From NCBI RefSeq assembly GCF_036711975.1, contig NC_091976.1, positions 10,974,001 to 11,038,000 on the forward strand: DNA of 64,000 nt, written 5' to 3'. This document shows positions 51,625-62,341 of this stretch, piece after piece. Source of the DNA: Onthophagus taurus (lineage: Eukaryota; Arthropoda; Insecta; Coleoptera; Scarabaeidae). Each line of letters starts with the position of its first letter. Position 1 is the first letter of the stretch. A model generated the notes under the pieces. The model saw nothing but the letters and a program-made list of their open reading frames with translations. It made no database searches and had not been told where the DNA came from. The translations under genes and the position numbers were made by a program.

Positions 51625-52006
51625 TAGAATATGGGAGAGAAAACAGGTTTCGGACAAAGGAATACAATTGTTCTCTGACCTTGTATGAAAATTTCTCTTA
51701 GACTTGATTCGTAAGCATGATAAGATGTATCGGAATAAATTTAAGAAACAATTAATGATAAAAATTGATGAATAGTCTTAGGTAAGAATCATATTCTATA
51801 AACTAAACAAAAAATCTTTTGTGATTTAAGTGTATGGAGATTGTTTTTCATGTTTGTAATAGTAATTATGTTATTTTTAATTTAGTGATTCGTGTTTCTT
51901 TAGATGAGAGTATTATTAACCTGATGATGGGAACATTTCCCGAAACGTCGTTATAATTGGAGTTTTAGAAATAAAGGAGGGAATGATGTCACAATTTTTA
52001 TAATAA
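50925..52006 (+). repeat. Penelope-like element, right arm (3' end)
   Basis: It contains the endonuclease coding end, the 3' UTR and a hammerhead-like motif. It pairs with 49211-50290 with few differences. Confidence 0.93.
51917..51953 (+). ncRNA. Hammerhead-ribozyme-like motif, right arm
   Basis: TAAC (51917-51920) pairs with GTTA (51950-51953). The consensus CTGATGA is at 51921-51927, stem II is GGGAA/TTCCC with a CAT loop, GAAA is at 51942-51945, then CGTC. Every core base fits the hammerhead consensus; it is the best-preserved copy in the window. Confidence 0.75.
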
Positions 52007-52102
52007 AATATACCAAAGCCTCCATAAACTAAAAATTATATATCTTTATTTATTTATTTAAGTCATGTTATTTTGAGAAAGTTATTAAAAATTTATCTTT
52101 AT

Positions 52103-52369
52103 ATGTATGTTTACCTAGATGAAAACAATGACTATGTTTATCCTTCGCCTGGTTTCGTCGTTCCTGGAGTCTCTGAACGGATCTTCGTCAATGAACATCT
52201 CTCTCCTGAAAATAAAAGACTGCTGAAACTTACTAGGGACGCGGCCCGTTCTAAAGGCTTTAAATACAGTTGGGTGTCATAGGGGTCAATCTTCGTTCGG
52301 CGCAACGATAAGTCTAAGGCTGTTCCAATTAAATCCCTATTTGATCTTGAAAGACTCGACGGAAACTAA
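52103..52369 (+). pseudogene. Jockey-type ORF1, C-terminal end
   Basis: The frame reads ...VNEHLSPENKRLLKLTRDAARSKGFKYSWV, then after a TAG (52280-52282) continues in frame with GSIFVRRND.SKAVPIKSLFDLERL to a TAA at 52367-52369. This is the typical end of a Jockey/CR1 ORF1 (an RNA-binding protein). The TAA overlaps the ORF2 ATG as TAATG. Confidence 0.82.
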
Positions 52370-54060
52370 TGGAACTAAGTGTTTATTACCAGAATGTACG
52401 CGGCTTAAGATCCAAGACCAACACACTCTTCTTGAAGACTAGTGACTCTGAATTCGACTTTGTTTGTCTCACTGAAACTTATTTGAATAGCTCAGTTCAT
52501 GATGGCGAATTATTTGGCGCTCAATACACCGTTTTCCGTCGGGACCGTGAGTCTACACTGTCAAGCAAAAAAGATGGTGGCGGCGTTTTGATCGCTATAA
52601 GATCAACAATCGACTGTTTTAGACTTGCTGAAAGTGCGTCCGCTGAAGATCTGTGGCTTTCTGTGCAGTGCGGTGGTACTCGGTTGCTGCTTTGTTGTGT
52701 TTATCTCCCACCCGCGGACTTTGACTCGCTTGACGCATTTCTGGTAACTTTGCATCGCGTTTGCGACCACTACCCTGACCATAAGATTTTGATTTTTGGT
52801 GATTTTAATCTACCTCATATTTCATGGTATTCGTCGCAATCGCTTGGTTTATTGCCATCGAGTGCCAATGATGCTCGTTCACGATTGTTTTTAACTTCGT
52901 TTTCTTATTGTAATTTTGAGCAGTTCAACGGCGTACGTAATGCTAACGACAGAACCTTGGACCTTATTCTTAGTAACTCCCATAACATCTCTGATTTTTC
53001 TCAAAGCCTTGATCCACTTTTGCACGCGGACACCCATCATCCTGCTTTAACTTTTTCAATTAAATTTAATTTATTGCATTCCCTCTGCGAAAACTGCTGG
53101 CGTAAATATCTTTTTCACAAGGCTAACTATACAGGTATCCGTACATCACTCGCGTCTGTAGACTGGGGTGCGGCTATTAGTCACTTACCAGTTGACGAGG
53201 CGCTTGAAGTGTTTTATTCAGTTGTTCGCGGAGCAGTTGATGAATTTATTCCTCACAAAATTACTTTTAAATGCAGATTTCCTAACTGGTATTCCCTGCC
53301 AACGATCAAGGCCATTAAGGAAAAATTAAAATTTCACAAAAAATGGAAGACTACAGGTAATCGCCTTCACTATGAAACCTTTCGTCTGCTCCGTACTCGG
53401 TCTAAAACTTTAATTGCAGCTGATTATAAGCTATACTTAGAGGCTACACAGACTAGCTTGTCCGATAATCCTAACAGTCTGTGGTCTTTTATTAAATCGA
53501 GGAAAAAAGGCAGCATGAGTATTCCCAGTAAGATATCGTATGGTGATCGAGTGGTTGAGGGTGGGGAGGAAATTTGCAAACTGTTTGTTGACTATTTTAG
53601 TTCTGCCTTTGTTGATGGAACTTTAGTTGATATCCGCGACTGCTCTTCTTCGGAAATCGCACCTTGGTTCTTACGTGATGATATTCTACAGGCGTTGTCA
53701 CTTGTGAATCCTAGAGCGGGTGCGGGTCCGGACGGCCTACCAGGCGTGCTTTTTCGTGAGTGTGCATCAGTGCTTACTGAACCACTTTTTTACATTTTCA
53801 ATACTTCTCTGCGAACGGCTATTTTCCCATCCGAATGGAAAAAAGCTCTAATACTGCCCATCCATAAGGCTGGCGACCGAAATTTAGTCGTCAACTACAG
53901 ACCTATTTCTATTCTGTCAATTGCCTCTAAGATCTTTGAACGTCTAGTTTACGATCTGCTTTTCTTTAAGGTCAAATCTTACATAATCCCGGAGCAACAC
54001 CGCTTTTTTCGTGGCAGGTCAGTGGAGTCTAACCTAATCACATTTTCTATTTTATACTGA
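52369..54060 (+). pseudogene. Jockey-type ORF2: AP endonuclease and RT start
   Basis: Endonuclease motifs: YYQNVRGLRSK, CLTETYLNS, CVYLPPA, LIFGDFNLPHI and a final HHPALTFS (~res 1-225). After a linker the RT begins: RAGAGPDGLPGVLFREC, FPSEWKKALILPIHKAGD, NYRPISILSIASKIFERLVY, IPEQHRFFRGRS. A one-base shift near 54045-54055 ends this frame before the first RT Asp. The start is fixed by the TAATG junction. 563 residues. Confidence 0.92.
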
Positions 54061-55212
54061 ATGCTCTAGACAAAAATTACCAGGTGGATGACGTATATAC
54101 AGACTACAGTAATGCCTTTGACAGAATAGATCACGGAATTCTTTTTAAGAAACTCTTTAATTATGACATCCCTGTTGGTTTGATTTATTGGTTATCTTCT
54201 TACATCTCTAGCAGATCACAAGCTGTTACCATTAATGGCTATCGCTCTTCCTTCAAAGAGATAACTTCCGGTGTGGCGCAAGGCAGTGATTTGGGACCGT
54301 TGTTGTTTCTGCTATATATCAATGACATTCATGCGTGTTTTCATTACTCCAAGTTTCTGCTATACGCTGACGATAGCAAAATATTTACCACGATTTGTTC
54401 ACCTGACGACTGCGAAAAATTGCAGGAGGACTTGGTCCGATTACAGGCTTATTGTGTAAACAACAATCTTTTCATCAATCACGATAAATGCACGAAAATT
54501 ACATTTACACGCAAACGCTATCCCATTGTTTTCGATTATTCCCTCGGCCCTAATACTCTTATACCATCTGATTGTGTTCGAGATCTTGGGGTTCTCTTTG
54601 ATTGTAAACTTGCGTTTTCAGCTCATCTCGATTTTATTGTTAATAAGGCCTCTCGCATGTTCGGATTTATTTGTCGTGTCTCCCGTCCTTTTACTAACTT
54701 ATCCTGTATTCGTTCTCTTTACTTCGCCTTCGTTTCTTCTATCCTTAACTATGCATCTTCTGTTTGGAACCCTCAATACCATATATACATTGATCGACTA
54801 GAACAAGTTCAAAAACGTTTTCTTCGGTACCTATCGCGAAAATTCTACTTACCATACTGTGATTACGCACAGCAATGCTTAATATTTGGAGTCCCTCAAC
54901 TCTCTTCCAGGCGCATTAGTAACGATTTAATGCTGCTTTATAAAGTGAGTAACGGCACTGTTGACTGCTCCGCGATTCTATCTCAGTTACAGTTTAGGAT
55001 TCCTGTTCGACCATCCCGTGATTTATCGGTATTCTACGTGCCTTGTACCAATACAAATGCGTTTTCTAACTCCGTGGTCCCTCGTCTCATGTTTTCTTCA
55101 TAACAATTTTTGTTCTGATTTAGACTTGTTTGCTACTCCCTGGTCTACATTTAGGAAATTGGTTAATGATCTCCCATGTGCATCTTGTGCGCCGTTTGAC
55201 TTGCGACGTTAA
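54061..55212 (+). pseudogene. Jockey-type ORF2: RT catalytic part and C-terminus
   Basis: It resumes in the next frame: DDVYTDYSNAFDRIDHGIL (first Asp), SGVAQGSDLGPLLFLLYINDI, catalytic LLYADDSKIF (about 54360), and DLGVLFDCKLAFSAHLDFI. It ends at 55103 by a second shift (one extra T near 55093). The last ~30 codons (NNFCSDLDLFATPWSTFRKLVND) lie in another frame to 55212. Confidence 0.92.
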
Positions 55213-55446
55213 TTCTGTTTTTGATTGATTTTTTTTTTCAATATTTTTGATTATTAGTTTTGCTTAAGTTTCATTTTTTTGTTAAATTTTATTTCTGTTG
55301 CTATTTTTTTTGTTAACCTGTTTGAGATTTTTTTTGTTACTTATTGCTAAATTCTTGTTTTTAGTTTATAATATTGTATATTTTTAGTGGATGCTTCGCT
55401 GGGCTTGCCCCGTTTGCATCCCAAATAAAAAAATAAAATAAAATAA

Positions 55447-55880
55447 ACTGTTAGAACATGTCTTCGATATATCTTTTAACTTATTATACACAAAAAGGTA
55501 TACGGTTTTGAGTCATGTAGGTATACAAATAAGTGAGTCATGACCTACCTGCGGGATATTTTTTTATTTTATTATGTAAAGGTATACGGGGCTTTAAAAT
55601 ATGCGAGGAGGTTCTTAAATCGGCAAATTTTTATACGTTCGAGGAGGAGGTCAATTAACTTGATACTAGTAAGTGAGTCATGATCTACCTGCGAGATTTT
55701 TTTAATATATTATGCAAAGGTATACGGAGTTTAAAAATATATATGTATACAAACGCACTCGATGCATCCTCCTCCTCCCAATAAGTTTCAGGAGCGGTGA
55801 GGGTTTATAAACGCCTGCGAAATGTGGTATTGACGTAGTTCTTTCATAACGAGTAGAAGTGTACAACATTAAATTGTAAA
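55447..55880. repeat. Polinton subterminal region with ~145-bp direct repeats
   Basis: GTGAGTCATGACCTACCTGCG...AAAGGTATACGG at 55532-55595 recurs at 55673-55740 with a few changes, and GGTATACGGTTTTGAGTCATG precedes them. The segment leads into the polymerase gene. Confidence 0.7.
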
Positions 55881-58800
55881 ATGGTCGTGTGTGAGGATTG
55901 TGGAAAAAGTTTTACTCGAGTTGACAATTTAAAAAGGCATCAACGATTATCTTGTATTGGCAAGAGAATCAAGCTTAACGCACCGCAAATTCCAAAAGCA
56001 GTAAAATGTGAGGCTTGCGATGATTATGTAAATAGACAATGTTACTCTGCACATTTACGAACAACGCACATAAGCGTAATGCTATTGTTATAATCATAAA
56101 CATACAAATAATGATGGAGTGGAGAGAATCGCTGGAGCATTCAGCGATAAAATCGTCAGTTATCGAATAAGTGAAGAAGGTTTTTTTGTGGATTTGGATG
56201 AATTTTCACATAGAATTCGAGAAAAAATACTAAATCTGATACAAAACGCAATCGATATTCACCGAAATGTAAAATTAAATATGGAATGTTTTGGTTTGTA
56301 TTTTTTACAATCAAAGGAAGACTGTGAAATAAAATCATTCAATACGAAAAATAAGGTAGTATCACTAGCGTCGGATCTATATAAAATATATAAGGAATTT
56401 ATTGATGAAATTTCATCAAAAATGTCAGAATTCGAGGAACGTGATTCAGGTAAGCGCAATGAGACATGACATACCTATGCATTAAAAAAATAAATGTTTC
56501 AATCTTTTATTTAGGATGGACTTTAATGCAAATCCTCTATATAGAGTTAAATTTAAACAAATATAATCCTATAAGAGTATCTAATTATATCGATTTACCG
56601 TCGCAAATAAAAGCAAAGCATGCTGTGATAAATATACAAAACGCGGATGATGCATGTTTTGCATGGGCTGTAACATCCGCACTACATGAACCGAACGGTT
56701 TACCACAGAGGACATCTTCGTATCCGAATTACCTGGACTGCGGCTTAGACTATTCAAATATTGTTTTTCCAGTTAAATTACGTGATATACCTGTATTTGA
56801 AAAGCAGAACAAATTATCTATTAATGTATATGGAATAAATGAGTATTTTAAAGACGGTATTATGAATTATGACATAATTACAATGTATATATGTCGGCAA
56901 AAAGAAGAAAGACATATAAATTTATTATTGGTTACAAATGAAAGTAATGAAAAGTACATTTGCGATGGATGCTTGGTGTTCTTTACGTCAGAAAATAAAC
57001 TTATCCGTCATCAAAGTGACGATTGCAGCAAGGTAAGGGCAATTTTACCAACAACAAATTTGAAAATAAATAAATATGGAAATGAAGAAAAGGAAAACAT
57101 ATTACAGTTCGAAAATTTTGAACGACAATTAAAAATACCGTTTGTGGTGTATGCAGGTTTTGAAGCATTACAGAAACCGATCGCCGATGCGGAAGCAACT
57201 GAACTTAACGATGATAATTCATACTCCGTCAAATGTTTCAAACACGAACCTTATGCATTTGCATATTATATAAAATGTTCTTATGACGAATCATTGTCGA
57301 AGTTTGAAATATATCGCGGTCGTAATGCTGCTCAAATTTTCATGAGCAAGTTGGAACATGACGTTTTGAATATATACAAAAATTATTTAAGCCAATCAAA
57401 AGAAATGCTCCCATTACCACCTATAGATAGATTAATACATGAGATGCCGGATATCTGTCACATTTGTTCGCACAAAATAAAAGAAGGTAATAAAATATGC
57501 GATCATGATCACCTAACTGGGTTGTATAGAGGACCATGCTGTATGTAACATCAATTATCAATTACCAAAGTTCATACCAATATTTTTTCACAATCTTTCG
57601 AACTACGATTGTCATATGTTTGTGAAAGATATGGCATTAAAAGAAGAAGACGTGGATGTTATAGCACAGAATAAAGAAAAGTACATATCATTTTCGAAAA
57701 AAATTATCGTGGGAGAAAACATTGACAACAAGGGAAAGCTAAGGCGGGTTCATATGAAATTGAGATTTGTAGATTCATTTAGGTTTATGGCTTTATCGCT
57801 AGAGAAGTTGGGTTCATTTTTGGAAGACAACCAATGCGTTCAAATCAGAAAATATTTTAGGAACGAAGAACAGTTTCGACTTATTCGACAGAAAGGAGTT
57901 TTTCCGTATTCTTTTGTAGATTCATTCGAAAAGCTGAATCTTTCCGCACTGCCAGATCGAAATAGTTTTTACAATCAATTATGCAACGATAGTATAACCG
58001 AAGAAAATTATTGTCGTGCACAAACGGTGTGGAACTTATTTAACTGTCGCACTTTAGGCGAATATAGCGATATTTATTTAACGTCTGACGTTTTACTTTT
58101 GGCGGACGTGTTTGAGAATTTCCGAACCATCTCGATGAAGTACTACTCTTTGGATCCATGTCATTACTTCACAGCGCCGGGCTTCGGTTGGGATGCGTTA
58201 TTACGAATGACACGGGTAAAATTAGAATTATTAACGGACATAGACATGTTACACTTCTTTAAAAATGGTATTCGCGGTGGATTAAGTATGTGCACTAAAC
58301 GCAGTGCGAAGGCTAACAATAAATTAATGATGGAATTTGATGAAACCAAAGACCCATCTTATATTTTGTATCTCGACGCTACGAATTTGTATGGACACGC
58401 AATGAGACGAAAATTACCGACGGGAGGATTTCGATGGCTATGAGATGAGGAGATTCAAAAGTTAGATATTTACAATACGGAAGACGATTCCGAAAAGGGT
58501 TACGTGTTCGAGGTAGATTAGAGTATCCGGAAGCAATACATGATGAACACAACGATTTACCATTTTGTCCAAAACGGATTGTACCCCTAGGTTCAAAAAA
58601 TGCAAAGTTAATAGCAAATTTGGAAAATAAAAGAAAATACATCATTCATTACGTGAATCTAAAGCAGAGTCTCAAGTTCGGATTGAAACTAACGAAGATT
58701 TACAGAGTATTAGAATTTAAACAATCCAACTGGATGCGGAGCTACATCGATTTCAATTCATTACAAAGCAATGAATAACATCGTATACGGTAAGACAATG

Positions 58801-59571
58801 GAAAAGGTGGAAAAACGAGTGGATATAAGACTAGTTACCCACTGGGAATGTCGTCATAAGAAACCGGGTGTGGAAGCCCTAATAGCTAAACCAAATTTTA
58901 AATCTTCAAAAATATTTTGCGATAATTTGATAGCCGTTCAATTGAACGTCGCGGAAGTTCGTTATTGCAAACCGCTGTATGTGGGTTTCAGTATATTAGA
59001 GCTTTCGAAAACTGTAATGTACAGCTTCTTCTATGATTACTTAAAAGTTAAATATGGAAATAACATAACACTTTTATACACCGATACTGACTCCCTCATC
59101 CTAGAGATTACTACTCCCAATGTATATGAGAATATAAAAGAAAATATTGAATTTTTCGATACATCCAATTATCCGTTAGAGAATATACACAATATTCCTC
59201 GCGGTCGATCTGTGTTGGGAAGAATGAAAGATGAATATCCAAACAGGTGCATAACGTCACTTGTTGGAACAGGAGCTAAAGCGTGCTGCATCATCTTGTT
59301 GAATGATAATGTAAAAAAGGCTAAAGGAGTAAAGAAATATGTTATAGATAAACATTTAAGCGTGACCGATTATAAACGTGTGGTTGAATGTGGCGGATCG
59401 ATTCATAAAAAAATGTACATTTTTAAGTCAGAATTTCATACTATGTATACCGAATTAAAGAATAAAATTGCTCTTTCATCGTGCGATGATAAACGATACA
59501 TATTACCGAACGGATGTAATACATTGGCGTGGGGTCTGTGGTTGAGAAAAAGATTGAATGCGAATAAATGA
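55881..59571 (+). pseudogene. Polinton protein-primed DNA polymerase B, broken
   Basis: N-terminal C2H2-type fingers (CEDCGKSFTRVDNLKRHQ, CEACDDY) at 55881-56080; a frameshift; then VERIAGAFSDKI from 56119. A 65-bp intron (56450-56514, GTAAGC...TTTAG) joins in phase to GWTLMQILYIELN. Exonuclease motif I reads YAGFEAL (Asp replaced by Gly), motif II HNLSNYDCHMF (57590). Polymerase motifs: LDATNLYGHAM (58375), NIVYGKTMEK (58777), YTDTDSLILEI (59080). Breaks: frameshift ~57540, TGA at 58441-58443, frameshift ~58530, and a deletion before 58771. It would replicate the element using a terminal protein if whole. Confidence 0.93.
56450..56514 (+). other. Intron in the Polinton polymerase gene
   Basis: GATTCAG|GTAAGC and TTTTATTTAG|GATGG. 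Removal restores the reading between the N-terminal region and GWTLMQIL, a conserved Polinton block. Confidence 0.75.
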
Positions 59572-59709
59572 ATTTAATTTTAGAAAAAAATTGTAAAGAA
59601 TAATAATAATAATAATGTATTTGTAATGTTCGATTGTTAATAAAGTCTTGTGAACTTTTATATAGGTCTTTATATACATATATACGTTTTAAAGAACGTT
59701 AGTTTTTGA

Positions 59710-60635
59710 GATCCAAGAATTATGAGACGAACCTAATCCTAACTATTTCACAAATGACTACACTTGATTTCCTTTTCGCTGTAGCACTTTTTCCACCAAG
59801 TAGACGTCAGGATATTTAACTTTTTGTAATTCTTCTCGATAAAAACCACCCATAATTTTTTCATTGGATGCATCTTTGAGCAGATATGTTGTTTTGAAAG
59901 TATTACGAATAGAATGTATTGTAAACACTTCGTTAGACCAATTGGGAGTATAGTTTTTGGTGAAGGCGTGTCGATGCTTGCTCACTCTGATGTGATCACC
60001 GACATTAAATTTTTTGATATAAGGATCAGCAATTTTTATGTAATTATAAACAGTTTTTAACAGTGTCGGTGCGTTTCTGTTATTTACCTCGCTAGGTTTC
60101 ATTCCTATCGTCCTATGTACTTGGTTGTTATAATCCAAAATTAATTTGGGAAGCAATTCCAACCAACGATAGCTACCTTGCATACTAAATTCGTTCCACA
60201 TTTTTTCTTTTATTGTTCTATTAAACCGTTCAACAATTGGTAGAAACTCTTTAAATTGGAAAATGAACTGTAGTGATTGATGTGATATCGTGACATGAGC
60301 TTCTTAAAATCCTCATTGTAAAATTCTTTTCCGTTGTCCGTTTGCAGATTCTTCGGTATGTTTTTCCGCTTTTCCGATAGAATTGTTTCCATAGCTCGCG
60401 TAACTTCTTTGCCAGTTTTGTTTTTTAGTGGTACAGCCCATCCATACTTTGAGAAAGCATTAATAACTGTTAGAATATACTTAAAATTACCATTTGCTTT
60501 TGAATAAGGTATCATCTCCACTAAATCAGCTTGAAATAAGTCCGTTAAACCTTTAATAATAACACGTCTGCGTTTATAATTTTTCCTCACGGACGCGTGC
60601 AACTCGTTTACTACGGACCTTTTAATATCGCTCAT
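59710..60635 (-). pseudogene. Polinton integrase, one frameshift, stops in the chromodomain
   Basis: It starts MSDIKRSVVNELHASVRKNYKRRRV. Core: LFQADLVEM (first Asp), NLQTDNGKEFYN (second), and after a frameshift near 60240 VERFNRTIKEKMW (Glu). Then MKPSEVN, the SH3-like FNVGDHIRVSKHR...NWSNEVFTIHSI, REELQKVKYPDVYLVEKVLQRKG, and a chromodomain end (LG.GSSHNSWISKTNV) in which two TAG codons replace expected Tyr and Trp. Retroviral-type integrase that would insert the element. Convergent with the polymerase gene, ~140 bp apart. Confidence 0.93.
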
Positions 60636-60637
60636 TT

Positions 60638-61057
60638 TCTGGATATTTCAATGAGCAGTTCTACCATAAATGGTTTCTTGAGTAAAGTGGTCTTCGTTCT
60701 GGGTTTGCAAACTATTTTACCTCCAAAGGAGAGAACATTTAACTTTTTATTTGGATCGAAGATACTCCCGTTAATAATCATTTCAACGTCTCCTTCAAAT
60801 CGATGATGCACTATTTCACCAATATAGAAAAAGTTTATATATTTACTTACTTAACCTAAATTTTGAATAATGTAATAATTATCCGTTGTATCCGTAGTTC
60901 CATTTCCGCTAAACGTAAGTATTGTTGGTTGTTTGAAATATTGTTGTACGTTTTCACGTTTCTTAAAATGAGCAGCAATGTTGTGTCCGTGTACGTGTTT
61001 ACCAAACTTATCGATCGTCATACTAGACGAATGTTTTCCGAACTTGCTTAAACTCAT
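60638..61057 (-). pseudogene. Polinton small structural-type protein
   Basis: It starts MSLSKFGKHSSSMTIDKFGKHVHGHN and runs to a TAA at 60851-60853. The same frame continues after the TAA with YIGEIVHHRFEGDVEMIINGS...LNVLSFGGKIVCKPRTKTTLLKKPFMVELLIEISRK, ending near 60638, so it was one ~140-residue protein. The MS.SKFGKH start is a recurring Polinton protein type. The beta-rich look suggests a minor structural protein, but this is inference. Confidence 0.6.
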
Positions 61058-61126
61058 CTTCTCTGGTTCATAAACGTCGGTGGTTTAAAACAAAAGATGT
61101 GAGAGTCGTATATTTATGATATTATT

Positions 61127-62290
61127 TTAACTTATAATCTCGGCCTCCGTTAGCTCCGATATTATCGATGATATTTCATTGACATGTGCAGAATGACCTG
61201 CCGTTTGCGAGGCCACCAACAAACGCAGTCTATCGACAAGTTCGTTGGGATCGTCCCAGTACTCGTATTCGATAAGAGCCCCAGGGACGACTTGTTTTTG
61301 TAATACACCACCGACTTTTTTCTTCGGATTCGGCCAGTATTTAGCCCAATGCACCTTGGGTTTGCTACCTTCAACGATAGGCTTGATAATATTCTGAAAT
61401 TTCTCACTGTCGTCCTCATTAGTCATACCTACCTCTGGAATGTAATTAATGTACGGAGCATTTGAACGTAGTAAGATATCTTTGTAGTTGCGCATGTTCT
61501 GAATTGTAAATTTGCCCGGTTCGTTTTTAAATAGTAAATCATATAAACCAACGGTTCCCGTATATTTGAAGTTTCCTACGTGAATATCCTGATCCTCAAA
61601 GTGAACAGGACTGACTCTAATGTAGAAACCTTCGGGAGTTTCGCGAACACCGTATAAACGATCATAATCATCTTTTAAATCAGTTGTTAAACCAACAATA
61701 TACGTTCTGGGCAAAGGATGAAACTGACTCAAAGCGGCTTGTACCTCTGGAGACTCCAATCTTTCTTCTATTTCATCTTTAAGTCGTTCTATTCGATTAT
61801 GTGCGTCCGAAATAAGAGCTCCGGTATCCTCGCTAGAATCGAGAAGTTCTTCTTCTTCGCCCGGCGAAACTTCATATACTTCTTCTTCTGCATGAGCTAA
61901 TGGACCAAGAGGAGAAGACGTGGGAGAAGATACCAACCTTTTTTCAGGAGTCGATGTAGCAAATTTTCGTCGCTGTTCTTTTAATGGAACTTTCGGTTTT
62001 CGAATAAAATATTCGGTCTCGGTTTTAGCTGGTACGTCAGAAACATCCGCCGAGTAGCGTTGTATCTTAGATATCAATTTTTCTTCTTTTGGAGATAAAC
62101 TTCGTTTTGGAATGGATAGTAAAGGCGCAGTGTCAAGTTTTGCGACAATATCCTGTAACGATTTCGCGATGGGTGCATATGCGGTTTCCGACCGTATCCT
62201 TGACTCCTCTAAGTCCTCTTTTAAAGAACGAATTTTGTCTCTCACAACTTTTCGTGCTGCGATAAGTTCTGCAGATATCGTCTTGTTCAT
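61127..62290 (-). CDS. Polinton DUF8207-type protein, intact
   Basis: 387 residues, no breaks. N-terminal coiled coil (ARKVVRDKIRSLKEDLEESRIR), a low-complexity acidic and Ser/Pro middle (~110-170), then the conserved domain: TYIVGLTTDLKDDYDRLYGV, GFYIRVSPVHFEDQDIHVGNFKYTGTVGLYDLLF, IQNMRNYKDILLRSNA and the C-terminal YEYWDDPNELVDRLRLLVASQTAGH. Domains like this occur in many arthropod Polinton-derived proteins; the function is not known to me. It lies 50 bp downstream of the ATPase on the same strand. Confidence 0.82.
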   Translation of the reverse strand: MNKTISAELIAARKVVRDKIRSLKEDLEESRIRSETAYAPIAKSLQDIVAKLDTAPLLSIPKRSLSPKEEKLISKIQRYSADVSDVPAKTETEYFIRKPKVPLKEQRRKFATSTPEKRLVSSPTSSPLGPLAHAEEEVYEVSPGEEEELLDSSEDTGALISDAHNRIERLKDEIEERLESPEVQAALSQFHPLPRTYIVGLTTDLKDDYDRLYGVRETPEGFYIRVSPVHFEDQDIHVGNFKYTGTVGLYDLLFKNEPGKFTIQNMRNYKDILLRSNAPYINYIPEVGMTNEDDSEKFQNIIKPIVEGSKPKVHWAKYWPNPKKKVGGVLQKQVVPGALIEYEYWDDPNELVDRLRLLVASQTAGHSAHVNEISSIISELTEAEIIS

Positions 62291-62341
62291 TGTGTGATGT
62301 ATGTGAAGTTACTAAGAACTGTACAGCTGATGTCGTTAGTT

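Larger units (their letters stand above)
49170..52102 (+). mobile_element. Penelope-like element with 1.08-kb inverted arms and 41-bp flanking duplication
   Basis: The left inverted arm is 49211-50290; the matching 3' part is 50925-52006. Between and across them lies an RT-GIY-YIG reading frame on the plus strand, truncated at its 5' end. 49170-49210 and 52062-52102 are 41-bp direct copies with three differences and look like a long target duplication. Both arms carry a hammerhead-like motif. Confidence 0.93.
52103..55446 (+). mobile_element. Jockey-type non-LTR retrotransposon, 5'-truncated
   Basis: It has the end of ORF1, ORF2 with AP endonuclease and RT, and an A-rich AAATAAAAAAATAAAATAAAATAAA tail at 55422-55446. 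The 5' end is missing. ORF2 has two frameshifts (near 54050 and 55090) and ORF1 has an in-frame TAG. Confidence 0.93.
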
